Shown piece after piece: positions 8,870-16,549 of a stretch of DNA of 54,539 nt (the first letter of the stretch is position 1; every line of letters begins with the position of its first letter). Under the pieces are notes generated by a model. The model was not told the DNA's origin, did no database searches, and was given only the letters and a program-made list of their open reading frames with translations. The DNA comes from Bacteroides_E sp964528875 (lineage in GTDB: Bacteria > Bacteroidota > Bacteroidia > Bacteroidales > Bacteroidaceae). Where the stretch lies: contig CAZGUI010000010.1 of assembly GCA_964528875.1 (NCBI GenBank), positions 1 through 54,539 on the forward strand. The letters are read 5' to 3'. Made by a program: the position numbers and the translations under genes.

Positions 8870-8892
8870 TTAAGTGTTATATTTACACTTAA
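8870..8892. promoter_or_regulatory. Candidate AraR operator upstream of galM
   Basis: A 23-bp dyad with perfect 8-bp arms, TTAAGTGT-N7-ACACTTAA, lies 27 bp before the galM start. Its centre overlaps TATATTTA, a one-mismatch version of the -7 box, so a bound repressor could block initiation. The GTGT-N7-ACAC geometry resembles operators of NUDIX-type NrtR regulators as I recall them, and a NUDIX-type regulator is encoded in this cluster. A weaker dyad TAACA-N9-TGTTA lies nearby at about 8838-8856. Binding is inference. Confidence 0.55.
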
Positions 8893-8919
8893 CAAATAAA
8901 ACATCTAAAAAACATATTT

Positions 8920-10059
8920 ATGAGAACACACATGTATTTCTGTGCATTCTTGGTTTTATTACTTTCGGCTTGCAGTAGTAATCCAAAAAGTCAAAGAACT
9001 AAATCCGGATTAAACCCTGAAAAATTTGACAGTATTATTGATGGAAAACAAACAGGCCTATATTCTATAACTAATAATAGTGGTGTAGAGGTTTGTTTTA
9101 CCAATTATGGAGCACGTATTTTATCTATTCTTGTACCGGATAAAAATGGTGATATGAAAGATATAGTATTGAACTATGACAATTTGAACAGCTTAACGAC
9201 AGAGGCTAGTGATTATGGAGCGTCTATTGGTCGTTACGCTAACAGAATTAAAGAGGGTATACTGGTTGTCGATGGAGATACAATACAGCTACCACAAAAC
9301 AACTTTGGTCATTGTTTACATGGAGGAATAAAAGGATGGCAATATCAAGTTTATAACTTGGTCAATCAGACTCCTAATAGTTTAACTTTCTCTTATTTAT
9401 CTGTAGATGGAGAGGAGAATTTCCCCGGTAATGTAGAGGCTTTTGTTACATATACTTTAACGGATAATAACTCACTGGAGATTGATTATGAAGCTACAAC
9501 CGATCAAAAAACAGTGATAAACATGACAAACCACTCTTATTTTAATTTAACAGGAAATCCTTTAACTCCTATTACTGACCACAATCTTTATGTGAATGCT
9601 GATAATTATACTCCAATAGATGAAACGGTAATTACTACGGGTGAAATACTCTCTCTAAAAGATACTCCTTTAGATTTTACAGTTGAAAGAAAAATAGGTT
9701 CACGTATAGATGAATACAATTTCGACCAATTAAAGTTTGCGGATGGTATTGATCATAACTTTGTGCTAAATACACAAGGAGACGATACCCAACTAGCTGC
9801 AAGAATATACTCTGAAGAGACTGGTATAGGAGTTGAAGTATATACCAATGAGCCTGGAATTCAGGTTTATACTGGTAATTTTATGGATGGTTCTGCTATA
9901 GGAAAAAAAGGGTTGGCTTATAATAAAAGAACAGGAGTTTGTTTAGAAACTCAACACTATCCTGATAGTCCTAATAAATCCGATTGGCCATCAGTTTATC
10001 TAAGTCCAGGAGAAACATATAAAAGTAAATGTACTTATAAGTTTACTTTGACAAAATAA
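8920..10059 (+). CDS. galM: Aldose 1-epimerase (mutarotase) lipoprotein
   Basis: A 379-residue aldose epimerase with a lipoprotein signal (LSAC, Cys18), so probably periplasmic or outer-membrane anchored rather than cytosolic. Family marks: ASIGRYANRI (101-110), HCLHGGIKGW (131-140) with catalytic-type His134, MTNHSYFNL (202-210) with His205, DGIDHNF (275-281), and the catalytic base candidate Glu343 in CLETQHYPDSPN. It interconverts alpha and beta anomers of free sugars, here presumably arabinose released outside the inner membrane before uptake. It is the first gene of the plus-strand arabinose run, 30 bp before the symporter gene, and sits directly downstream of the candidate AraR operator. 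Confidence 0.93.
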   Translation: MRTHMYFCAFLVLLLSACSSNPKSQRTKSGLNPEKFDSIIDGKQTGLYSITNNSGVEVCFTNYGARILSILVPDKNGDMKDIVLNYDNLNSLTTEASDYGASIGRYANRIKEGILVVDGDTIQLPQNNFGHCLHGGIKGWQYQVYNLVNQTPNSLTFSYLSVDGEENFPGNVEAFVTYTLTDNNSLEIDYEATTDQKTVINMTNHSYFNLTGNPLTPITDHNLYVNADNYTPIDETVITTGEILSLKDTPLDFTVERKIGSRIDEYNFDQLKFADGIDHNFVLNTQGDDTQLAARIYSEETGIGVEVYTNEPGIQVYTGNFMDGSAIGKKGLAYNKRTGVCLETQHYPDSPNKSDWPSVYLSPGETYKSKCTYKFTLTK

Positions 10060-10089
10060 AAGAAATAAACAAAACTAAAATTTATTATT

Positions 10090-11793
10090 GTGGAATTATT
10101 TAGCACATTAGATTGGATTGTAATAGGTATTTTTGCACTCCTGTTAATAGGAATCATAGTTTGGGTAATGAGGCAGAAACAAAATGACTCTGCTGATTAT
10201 TTTTTAGGTGGTCGAGACGCCACATGGCTAGCTATTGGTGCCTCTATCTTTGCTTCGAATATCGGTTCAGAGCACTTAATTGGATTGGCTGGAGCTGGCG
10301 CATCCAGTGGAATGGCAATGGCACACTGGGAGATTCAAGGATGGATGATTCTTATTTTAGGTTGGGTTTTTGTTCCATTTTACAGTCGCAGTATGGTCTA
10401 TACCATGCCCGAGTTTTTAGAAAGAAGGTATAATTCACAATCAAGAACTATTCTTTCTGGAATCTCTTTGATAAGCTATGTTTTAACAAAGGTAGCTGTG
10501 ACTGTTTATGCGGGCGGTTTAGTGTTTCAGCAAGTTTTTGGTATTGATACATTATGGGGAATTGATTTCTTCTGGATAGCTGCAATTGGATTAGTCTTGA
10601 TAACAGCCATCTATACAATTGTAGGAGGAATGAAGTCTGTTTTATATACTTCTGTTTTACAAACCCCAATTCTATTATTAGGATCATTAATTATACTGGC
10701 TTTAGGACTTAAAGAGCTTGGTGGATGGGATGAAATGATGAAGATTTGTAGTGCAGTTACAGTTAATGATTATGGTGATTCAATGACTAACCTAATCCGC
10801 AGTAACAGTGATGCAAACTTTCCATGGCTTGGTGCATTAATAGGTTCCTCAATTATTGGTTTTTGGTATTGGTGTACCGATCAATACATTGTTCAACGTG
10901 TTTTATCTGGAAAGAATGAAACTCAAGCACGTAGAGGTACTATCTTTGGCGCTTATTTAAAACTTTTACCCGTATTTTTGTTTTTAATCCCTGGAATGAT
11001 TGCTTTTGCTCTACATCAAAAAGGTGTTATGGATGGAGGAGCAGGTTTCTTACCTTTCCTAGATAATGGAGTTCTTAACTCAGATGCAGCTTTCCCAACA
11101 TTAGTTGCAAAATTATTACCTGCAGGTGTAAAAGGATTAGTGGTGTGTGGAATTTTAGCTGCACTAATGAGTTCTTTAGCTTCTTTATTTAACTCTTCAG
11201 CAATGTTATTTACCATTGATTTCTATAAGCGATTCCGTCCAAAAACACCTGAGAAAACATTGGTTCGTATTGGGCAAATTGCTACAGTTGTCATTGTTGC
11301 TTTAGGTATTTTATGGATACCAATAATGCGTAGTATTGGAGATGTATTGTATGAGTATCTACAAGATGTTCAATCCGTATTAGCTCCTGGTATTGCAGCA
11401 GCATTTTTACTGGGTATTACATGGAAGAGAACTTCAGCACAAGGTGGCATGTGGGGATTAATCTCAGGTATTGTTATCGGATTAACTCGTTTAAGTGCAA
11501 GAGTTTATTACAGTAATGTTACTGATGCAAGTGACTCCTTATTTAAATATGTATTCTATGATATTAATTGGTTGTTCTTCTGTGGGTGGATGCTTTTATT
11601 CTGTATAATAGTTGTAGTATTAGTGAGTTTAGCAACTCCGGCGCCTTCTGCTGAGAAAATTCAAGGCTTAGTATTTGGAACAGCTACAGCAGAAGAAAAG
11701 GCTGCTTCAAGAGCTAGTTGGAATAAATGGGATGTTATTCATTCGGTTATAATTATAAGTATAACGTTGGCTTTCTATATCTATTTTTGGTAG
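10090..11793 (+). CDS. Sodium/solute symporter (SSS family), probable L-arabinose transporter
   Basis: A 567-residue inner-membrane protein with about 13-14 hydrophobic segments and the sodium/glucose symporter pattern, including DYFLGGRDATWLAIGASIFA near 37-56 and a GSEHLIGLAGAG-type loop around residues 59-70. The start is GTG at 10090; no in-frame ATG lies near enough upstream. The family imports sugars with Na+. Its place between galM and the araR-araDAB genes points to L-arabinose as substrate, as for the equivalent gene in B. thetaiotaomicron. Specificity is inferred from context only. Confidence 0.88.
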   Translation: MELFSTLDWIVIGIFALLLIGIIVWVMRQKQNDSADYFLGGRDATWLAIGASIFASNIGSEHLIGLAGAGASSGMAMAHWEIQGWMILILGWVFVPFYSRSMVYTMPEFLERRYNSQSRTILSGISLISYVLTKVAVTVYAGGLVFQQVFGIDTLWGIDFFWIAAIGLVLITAIYTIVGGMKSVLYTSVLQTPILLLGSLIILALGLKELGGWDEMMKICSAVTVNDYGDSMTNLIRSNSDANFPWLGALIGSSIIGFWYWCTDQYIVQRVLSGKNETQARRGTIFGAYLKLLPVFLFLIPGMIAFALHQKGVMDGGAGFLPFLDNGVLNSDAAFPTLVAKLLPAGVKGLVVCGILAALMSSLASLFNSSAMLFTIDFYKRFRPKTPEKTLVRIGQIATVVIVALGILWIPIMRSIGDVLYEYLQDVQSVLAPGIAAAFLLGITWKRTSAQGGMWGLISGIVIGLTRLSARVYYSNVTDASDSLFKYVFYDINWLFFCGWMLLFCIIVVVLVSLATPAPSAEKIQGLVFGTATAEEKAASRASWNKWDVIHSVIIISITLAFYIYFW

Positions 11794-11813
11794 TTAATTT
11801 AAAATAATAATAT

Positions 11814-12491
11814 ATGAGTGATTTTTATTCACATCACGATAAGTTCCATATTGGACTAGACTGTGTGATATTTGGATTTCATAATAACGAATTACATTTA
11901 CTTTTATTAAAAAGAAATTTTGAACCAGCTAAAGGACAATGGTCTTTGATGGGTGGATTCTTAAAAAAAGAAGAAAGTACTGATGAAGGAGCACGTAGAG
12001 TGCTACAAGAATTAACAGGCTTGACTAATGTTTTCATGGAACAGGTAGGTGCTTTTGGTAAAATTGATCGTGATCCGGGAGAAAGAGTAATCTCTGTAGC
12101 TTATTATGCTCTACTTAATATTAATAAGTATGACAGAGAATTAGTGGAAGAACATAACGCCTTTTGGATTAAGATGAGTGAACTTCCTCCATTGATTTTT
12201 GACCATTATGAGATGATTAAATTAGCCCGCAGACAAATGAAAAGGAAAGCAGCCACTGCACCTATTGGTTTCAACTTGTTACCGGAACTTTTTACTTTGA
12301 CTCAATTACAGACCCTTTACGAGGCAATTTATAATCAAGAAATGGATAAGCGAAATTTTAGAAGAAAAGTAGCTAAAATGGATTTTATAGAGAAAACTGA
12401 TAAAATTGATAAAGAGACTTCTCGTAGAGGAGCAGCTCTGTATAAGTTTAATGATAAAGCTTATTTAGAAGACCCTAATTTTAATTTGTAA
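11814..12491 (+). CDS. araR: NUDIX-family transcriptional regulator of arabinose use (AraR type)
   Basis: A 225-residue protein with an N-terminal NUDIX fold (about 12-140) and a C-terminal winged-helix domain (about 150-215, with LPELFTLTQLQTLYEAI and NFRRKVAKMDF). The NUDIX box at 48-70 is degenerate: where catalytic members have REUxEExGU, this has RVLQELTGL, so the Glu pair needed for Mg-dependent hydrolysis is incomplete. That is the pattern of NrtR/AraR regulators, which sense a ligand instead of cleaving nucleotides. It lies between the symporter and araD (4-bp gap), so it is likely autoregulated. The ligand is expected to be L-arabinose or a derivative, by analogy with Bacteroides AraR. 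Confidence 0.87.
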   Translation: MSDFYSHHDKFHIGLDCVIFGFHNNELHLLLLKRNFEPAKGQWSLMGGFLKKEESTDEGARRVLQELTGLTNVFMEQVGAFGKIDRDPGERVISVAYYALLNINKYDRELVEEHNAFWIKMSELPPLIFDHYEMIKLARRQMKRKAATAPIGFNLLPELFTLTQLQTLYEAIYNQEMDKRNFRRKVAKMDFIEKTDKIDKETSRRGAALYKFNDKAYLEDPNFNL

Positions 12492-12495
12492 AGTC

Positions 12496-13188
12496 ATGTT
12501 AGAACCATTAAAAGAAAAAGTATATCAAGCGAATTTAGCTTTAGTTCAACATGGGTTAGTGATTTTTACTTGGGGAAATGTCTCTGCTATTGATAGAGAA
12601 ACTAATTTAGTTGTAATAAAACCTTCCGGTGTTGATTATGAAACGATGAAGGTCAGTGATATGGTTGTGGTAGATTTAGAGGGTAAAGTTATTGAAGGAG
12701 ACTTAAAACCATCATCAGATACCCCAACTCATATCGCTTTATATAAAGCTTTTCCAGAAATTGGTGGGGTGGTACATACTCACTCCACCTATGCCACAGC
12801 ATGGGCACAAGCAGGATTGGATATTCCAAACATAGGGACAACACACGCTGATTATTTTTATAAAGACATTCCTTGTACCGAAGATATGACTCAACAAGAA
12901 GTTGAAACGAATTATGAGTTAGAAACAGGAAATGTAATTGTAAAACGCTTTCAAGGTGTGAACCCTATGCATACTCCTGGTGTATTAGTGAAAAATCATG
13001 GTCCTTTTTCGTGGGGAAAAGATGCCGATGAAGCAGTATATAATGCTGTAGTTATGGAGGAGGTAGCGAAAATGGCCAGTGTTTCTTTTAGTTTGAATCC
13101 TAAACTAAAAATGAATTCACTCTTAATAGAAAAACACTTTAGTCGAAAGCATGGTCCTAATGCTTATTATGGACAAGAAAAGAAATGA
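12496..13188 (+). CDS. araD: L-ribulose-5-phosphate 4-epimerase
   Basis: A 230-residue class II aldolase-fold protein of the normal length. The zinc ligands His94 and His96 (VVHTHSTYATAW) and His168 (VKNHGPFSWG) match the E. coli enzyme positions 95, 97 and 171, and the conserved SSDTPTH motif is at 74-80. It converts L-ribulose 5-phosphate to D-xylulose 5-phosphate, the last dedicated step of the arabinose route. araA follows 34 bp later; an in-frame upstream extension of araA would overlap the araD 3' end but is unlikely to be real. Confidence 0.96.
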   Translation: MLEPLKEKVYQANLALVQHGLVIFTWGNVSAIDRETNLVVIKPSGVDYETMKVSDMVVVDLEGKVIEGDLKPSSDTPTHIALYKAFPEIGGVVHTHSTYATAWAQAGLDIPNIGTTHADYFYKDIPCTEDMTQQEVETNYELETGNVIVKRFQGVNPMHTPGVLVKNHGPFSWGKDADEAVYNAVVMEEVAKMASVSFSLNPKLKMNSLLIEKHFSRKHGPNAYYGQEKK

Positions 13189-13222
13189 TTTTATAGTGAA
13201 AAATAATTTAATATTAAATAAT

Positions 13223-14725
13223 ATGACGTTTAAAGATTTTGAAGTTTGGTTTGTTACCGGGGCTCAGTTGCTATATGGAGGAGATGCAGTTAAAGCTGTT
13301 GATGCACACAGTACTCAAATTGTAGAAGGATTAAATAAATCCGGTAATTTACCAATCAAGGTTGTATATAAAGGAACGGTTAATTCATCAAAAGAGGTGT
13401 TGCAAACTTTGAAAAGTGCAAATAATGATGATAAGTGTGTAGGAATAATTACGTGGATGCATACCTTCTCCCCTGCAAAAATGTGGATTCATGGATTGCA
13501 AGAATTAAGAAAACCTTTATTACACTTACATACACAATTTAACAAGGAAATTCCATGGGATACAATGGATATGGATTTTATGAATCTAAATCAAAGTGCT
13601 CATGGAGATAGAGAATTTGGACATATTGTAACACGTATGCGTAAAAACAGAAAAGTTGTTGTTGGACATTGGGAAGATGAAAAAACACAAGGTAAGATTT
13701 CTGTTTGGATGCGTGTTGCTGCAGCTTGGGCTGATGCTCAAGATATGTTGATTATCCGTTTTGGCGATCAGATGAATAACGTTGCTGTAACAGATGGTGA
13801 TAAAGTAGAAGCTGAAATGCGCTTAGGTTACCATGTTGATTATTATCCCATAGCTGAGTTAGTAAAGGTACAAAATCAAGTTACAAACGAAGAGATTAAT
13901 AGCTTAGTTAAAGTATATGAATCTGAATACGACTTTGCGGCTAACTGTAAAGAAGGTGGAAAAGATAGAAAGCAAGTCCTTGAAGCAGCTCGTATCGAAA
14001 TAGCTCTACGTCGTTTCTTAGAAGAGAAAGGTGCAAAAGCATTTACTACAAATTTTGATGACTTGGAAGGTATTGATCAATTACCCGGCTTAGCTAGTCA
14101 AAGATTAATGGTTGATGGATACGGCTTTGGTGCTGAAGGTGATTGGAAAACAGCAGCACTTTATAGAAGTATGTGGTTTATGGGACAAGGATTCAAAAAA
14201 GGATGTTCTTTCTTAGAAGATTATACTTTGAACTTTGATGGTGCCAATAGCACAATTCTACAAGCACATATGTTAGAGGTTTGTCCTTTAATTGCCGAAC
14301 ATAAACCAAAATTAGAGGTTCACCCATTAGGCATTGGAGGTAAGAATGATCCTGCTCGTTTGGTGTTTACATCCAAAGAGGGTGAAGGTGTTGCTGCTAC
14401 TATTGTAGATATGGGTAATCGCTTCAGACTTATTGTAAACAAAGTGGATTGTGTGAAAAGTAAAGAGTTGCCTAATTTGCCTGTGGCATCTGCATTATGG
14501 GTTCCACAACCTAGCTTTGAAGTAGGAGCAGCAGCTTGGATTTTAGCAGGTGGAACACATCACACTAGCTTCTCGTATGACTTAACCGTTGAATATCTAG
14601 AAGATTATGCTGAGATTGCTGATATAGAGATGGTTGTAATAGACAATGATACTACTTTAGATTCATTCAAAAAAGAGTTAAGAATGAATGAGGTATATTA
14701 TTTATTGAACAAAGCATTGAAATAA
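13223..14725 (+). CDS. araA: L-arabinose isomerase
   Basis: A 500-residue enzyme with start at MTFKDFEVWF; this gives the standard AraA length, whereas a start at 13151 would add 24 residues inside araD. The substrate-loop motif HTFSPAKMWI is at 80-89. Metal ligands correspond to Glu305 (FGAEGDW), Glu332 (FLEDYT), His349 (LQAHML) and the HH pair 446-447 (GGTHHTSF), matching E. coli 306, 333, 350 and 450 closely. It converts L-arabinose to L-ribulose in the cytosol. It sits in the order araD-araA-araB. Confidence 0.97.
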   Translation: MTFKDFEVWFVTGAQLLYGGDAVKAVDAHSTQIVEGLNKSGNLPIKVVYKGTVNSSKEVLQTLKSANNDDKCVGIITWMHTFSPAKMWIHGLQELRKPLLHLHTQFNKEIPWDTMDMDFMNLNQSAHGDREFGHIVTRMRKNRKVVVGHWEDEKTQGKISVWMRVAAAWADAQDMLIIRFGDQMNNVAVTDGDKVEAEMRLGYHVDYYPIAELVKVQNQVTNEEINSLVKVYESEYDFAANCKEGGKDRKQVLEAARIEIALRRFLEEKGAKAFTTNFDDLEGIDQLPGLASQRLMVDGYGFGAEGDWKTAALYRSMWFMGQGFKKGCSFLEDYTLNFDGANSTILQAHMLEVCPLIAEHKPKLEVHPLGIGGKNDPARLVFTSKEGEGVAATIVDMGNRFRLIVNKVDCVKSKELPNLPVASALWVPQPSFEVGAAAWILAGGTHHTSFSYDLTVEYLEDYAEIADIEMVVIDNDTTLDSFKKELRMNEVYYLLNKALK

Positions 14726-14737
14726 ATCTCTTCATTA

Positions 14738-14772
14738 GTCTATCTGACAATTTCTCTATTTGTTAAATAGAC
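14738..14772 (+). other. Imperfect hairpin between araA and araB
   Basis: GTCTAT at 14738 can pair with ATAGAC at 14767, with partial pairing inside. It has no good T tract directly after the stem, so it may be an mRNA stability element or chance. Confidence is low. Confidence 0.25.
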
Positions 14773-14793
14773 AAAAATTAAAAATATTCAGAG

Positions 14794-16470
14794 ATGAAAG
14801 ATACAAAATATGTAATAGGTGTTGATTACGGAAGTGATTCGGCAAGAGCATTAGTTGTTAATGCTACAAATGGCAAAATATTAGCCACTTCGGTAAAAAA
14901 CTACCCTCGATGGTCGGAGAAAAAATACTGTAACCCACAAATCAATCAGTATCGTCAACATCCTCTTGATTATATTGAGGTATTGGAAGCAACTGTAACA
15001 GGTGCTTTAGCGCAATGTTCAGAAGAAGTAGCAAAGAATGTTGTTGGTATTGCTTTTGATACTACCGGAAGTACTCCTGCTCTTACGGATGAGTTTGGAA
15101 CTCCTTTGGCTTTACTACCGGAGTTTCAAGAAAATCCAAACGCAATGTTTATTTTGTGGAAAGATCATACAGCAACAAAAGAAGCTGATGAGATTAATGA
15201 ACTAGCGGAAAAATGGGAGATTAATTATACTGATTATGTTGGAGGAATATATTCTTCAGAGTGGTTTTGGGCTAAAGCTCTACACATTTTGCGTAATGAT
15301 GAGGTTGTTCGCGAGAAAGCCTATTCATTGGTGGAATTGTGTGAGTGGCTTCCGGCTTTAATTACAGGAGTGAATAAAAGCAGCGATATCGTTAGGAGTC
15401 GTTGTGCTGCAGGACATAAGGCTATGTGGCATGAGAAATGGGGAGGATTACCTGCTGAGGATTTCTTAGTAGCATTAGATCCCTTATTAAAAGGATTTAG
15501 AGATCGTTTATTTGAGGAGACTGAAACCGCAGATAAACCTGTAGGAACATTGAGTGATGAATGGGCTAAACGCTTAGGACTTTCTAAAAATGTTGTGGTT
15601 GCCGGAGGAGCATTTGACTGTCATATGGGAGCTGTAGGTGCAGGAATTACACCACATACCTTTGTTCGTGTGATTGGAACATCAACTTGTGACATCATGG
15701 TTGCTGAATATGATGAAATTAAAGACAAATTGATTCGAGGCATATGTGGACAAGTAGATGGATCGGTTATACCCGGAATGGTAGGACTTGAAGCTGGTCA
15801 ATCCGGATTTGGAGATATTTATGCTTGGTTTAAACGCGTCTTGGAGTTTCCTTTACATCATATTTTAAGTCAATCGACTTTAATTGATGAAGAGACTAAA
15901 GCTAAATTAATTGTTGAAACATCAGATCAAATATTAAATGAATTAACAGTAGAAGCAGAGAAAATTCCGATAGAAGAAAGTACAATTCTTGCGATTGACT
16001 GGATGAATGGACGACGTACACCAGATGCAAATCAGTTGCTACAAGGAACGATTACCGGATTGACTTTAGGTAGTTCTGCTCCACGTATTTTTCGCGCTAT
16101 TGTTGAAGGTACAGCCTTTGGATCAAAAGCTATTGTGGATCGATTCATAAGAGAGGGAATAGCCATACATGATGTGATTGGTATTGGTGGAATAGCATTG
16201 AAGTCTCCTTTTGTTATGCAAACACTTAGTGATGTGCTTGATATGCCTATTAAGGTCTGTAAAACCGATCAAGCAGTTGCTCTAGGTACTGCTATGTTTG
16301 CTGCTACTGCTGCAGGTTTATATAATAAAGTTGAAGATGCTTCCAAAGCTATGGAACCGGGATTTGCTCATGTTTATGAACCGAATAAAGATAATGTGAA
16401 AAAATATCAAGAAATCTATAAAAACTACTGTAAACTAGGTGAGTTTACAGAAAAAGAGTTTTATAGTTAA
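14794..16470 (+). CDS. araB: Ribulokinase
   Basis: A 558-residue FGGY-family sugar kinase of normal ribulokinase length. The N-terminal phosphate-binding motif is GVDYGSDSARALVV (9-22), with a second nucleotide-site motif GTSTCDIMVAEYD around residue 295 and GIGGIALKSPFVMQ near 465. It phosphorylates L-ribulose to L-ribulose 5-phosphate using ATP. It is the last gene before the strong hairpin at 16487-16517 and completes the cytosolic set araA-araB-araD. Confidence 0.95.
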   Translation: MKDTKYVIGVDYGSDSARALVVNATNGKILATSVKNYPRWSEKKYCNPQINQYRQHPLDYIEVLEATVTGALAQCSEEVAKNVVGIAFDTTGSTPALTDEFGTPLALLPEFQENPNAMFILWKDHTATKEADEINELAEKWEINYTDYVGGIYSSEWFWAKALHILRNDEVVREKAYSLVELCEWLPALITGVNKSSDIVRSRCAAGHKAMWHEKWGGLPAEDFLVALDPLLKGFRDRLFEETETADKPVGTLSDEWAKRLGLSKNVVVAGGAFDCHMGAVGAGITPHTFVRVIGTSTCDIMVAEYDEIKDKLIRGICGQVDGSVIPGMVGLEAGQSGFGDIYAWFKRVLEFPLHHILSQSTLIDEETKAKLIVETSDQILNELTVEAEKIPIEESTILAIDWMNGRRTPDANQLLQGTITGLTLGSSAPRIFRAIVEGTAFGSKAIVDRFIREGIAIHDVIGIGGIALKSPFVMQTLSDVLDMPIKVCKTDQAVALGTAMFAATAAGLYNKVEDASKAMEPGFAHVYEPNKDNVKKYQEIYKNYCKLGEFTEKEFYS

Positions 16471-16486
16471 TTTGTTTTTATTTAGT

Positions 16487-16527
16487 AAGCATAAGGAGTA
16501 TTGTACTCCTTATGCTTTGTTTTTTTC
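16487..16527 (+). terminator. Strong terminator after araB, inside the gene run
   Basis: A perfect 14-bp stem (AAGCATAAGGAGTA, 3-nt loop, complement) is followed by TGTTTTTTTC. It lies between araB and the secreted GH127/GH146 gene, only about 30 bp before the latter's start. No -7 box was found after it, so downstream expression would need read-through, antitermination or an unrecognised promoter. Confidence 0.85.
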
Positions 16528-16549
16528 TGACCTTTAATCAATACATATA

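Noticed and set aside
13151..13222. Extended araA start inside araD
   Set aside because: It overlaps araD and adds 24 residues absent from normal 500-residue AraA; MTFKDFEVWF is the expected start.
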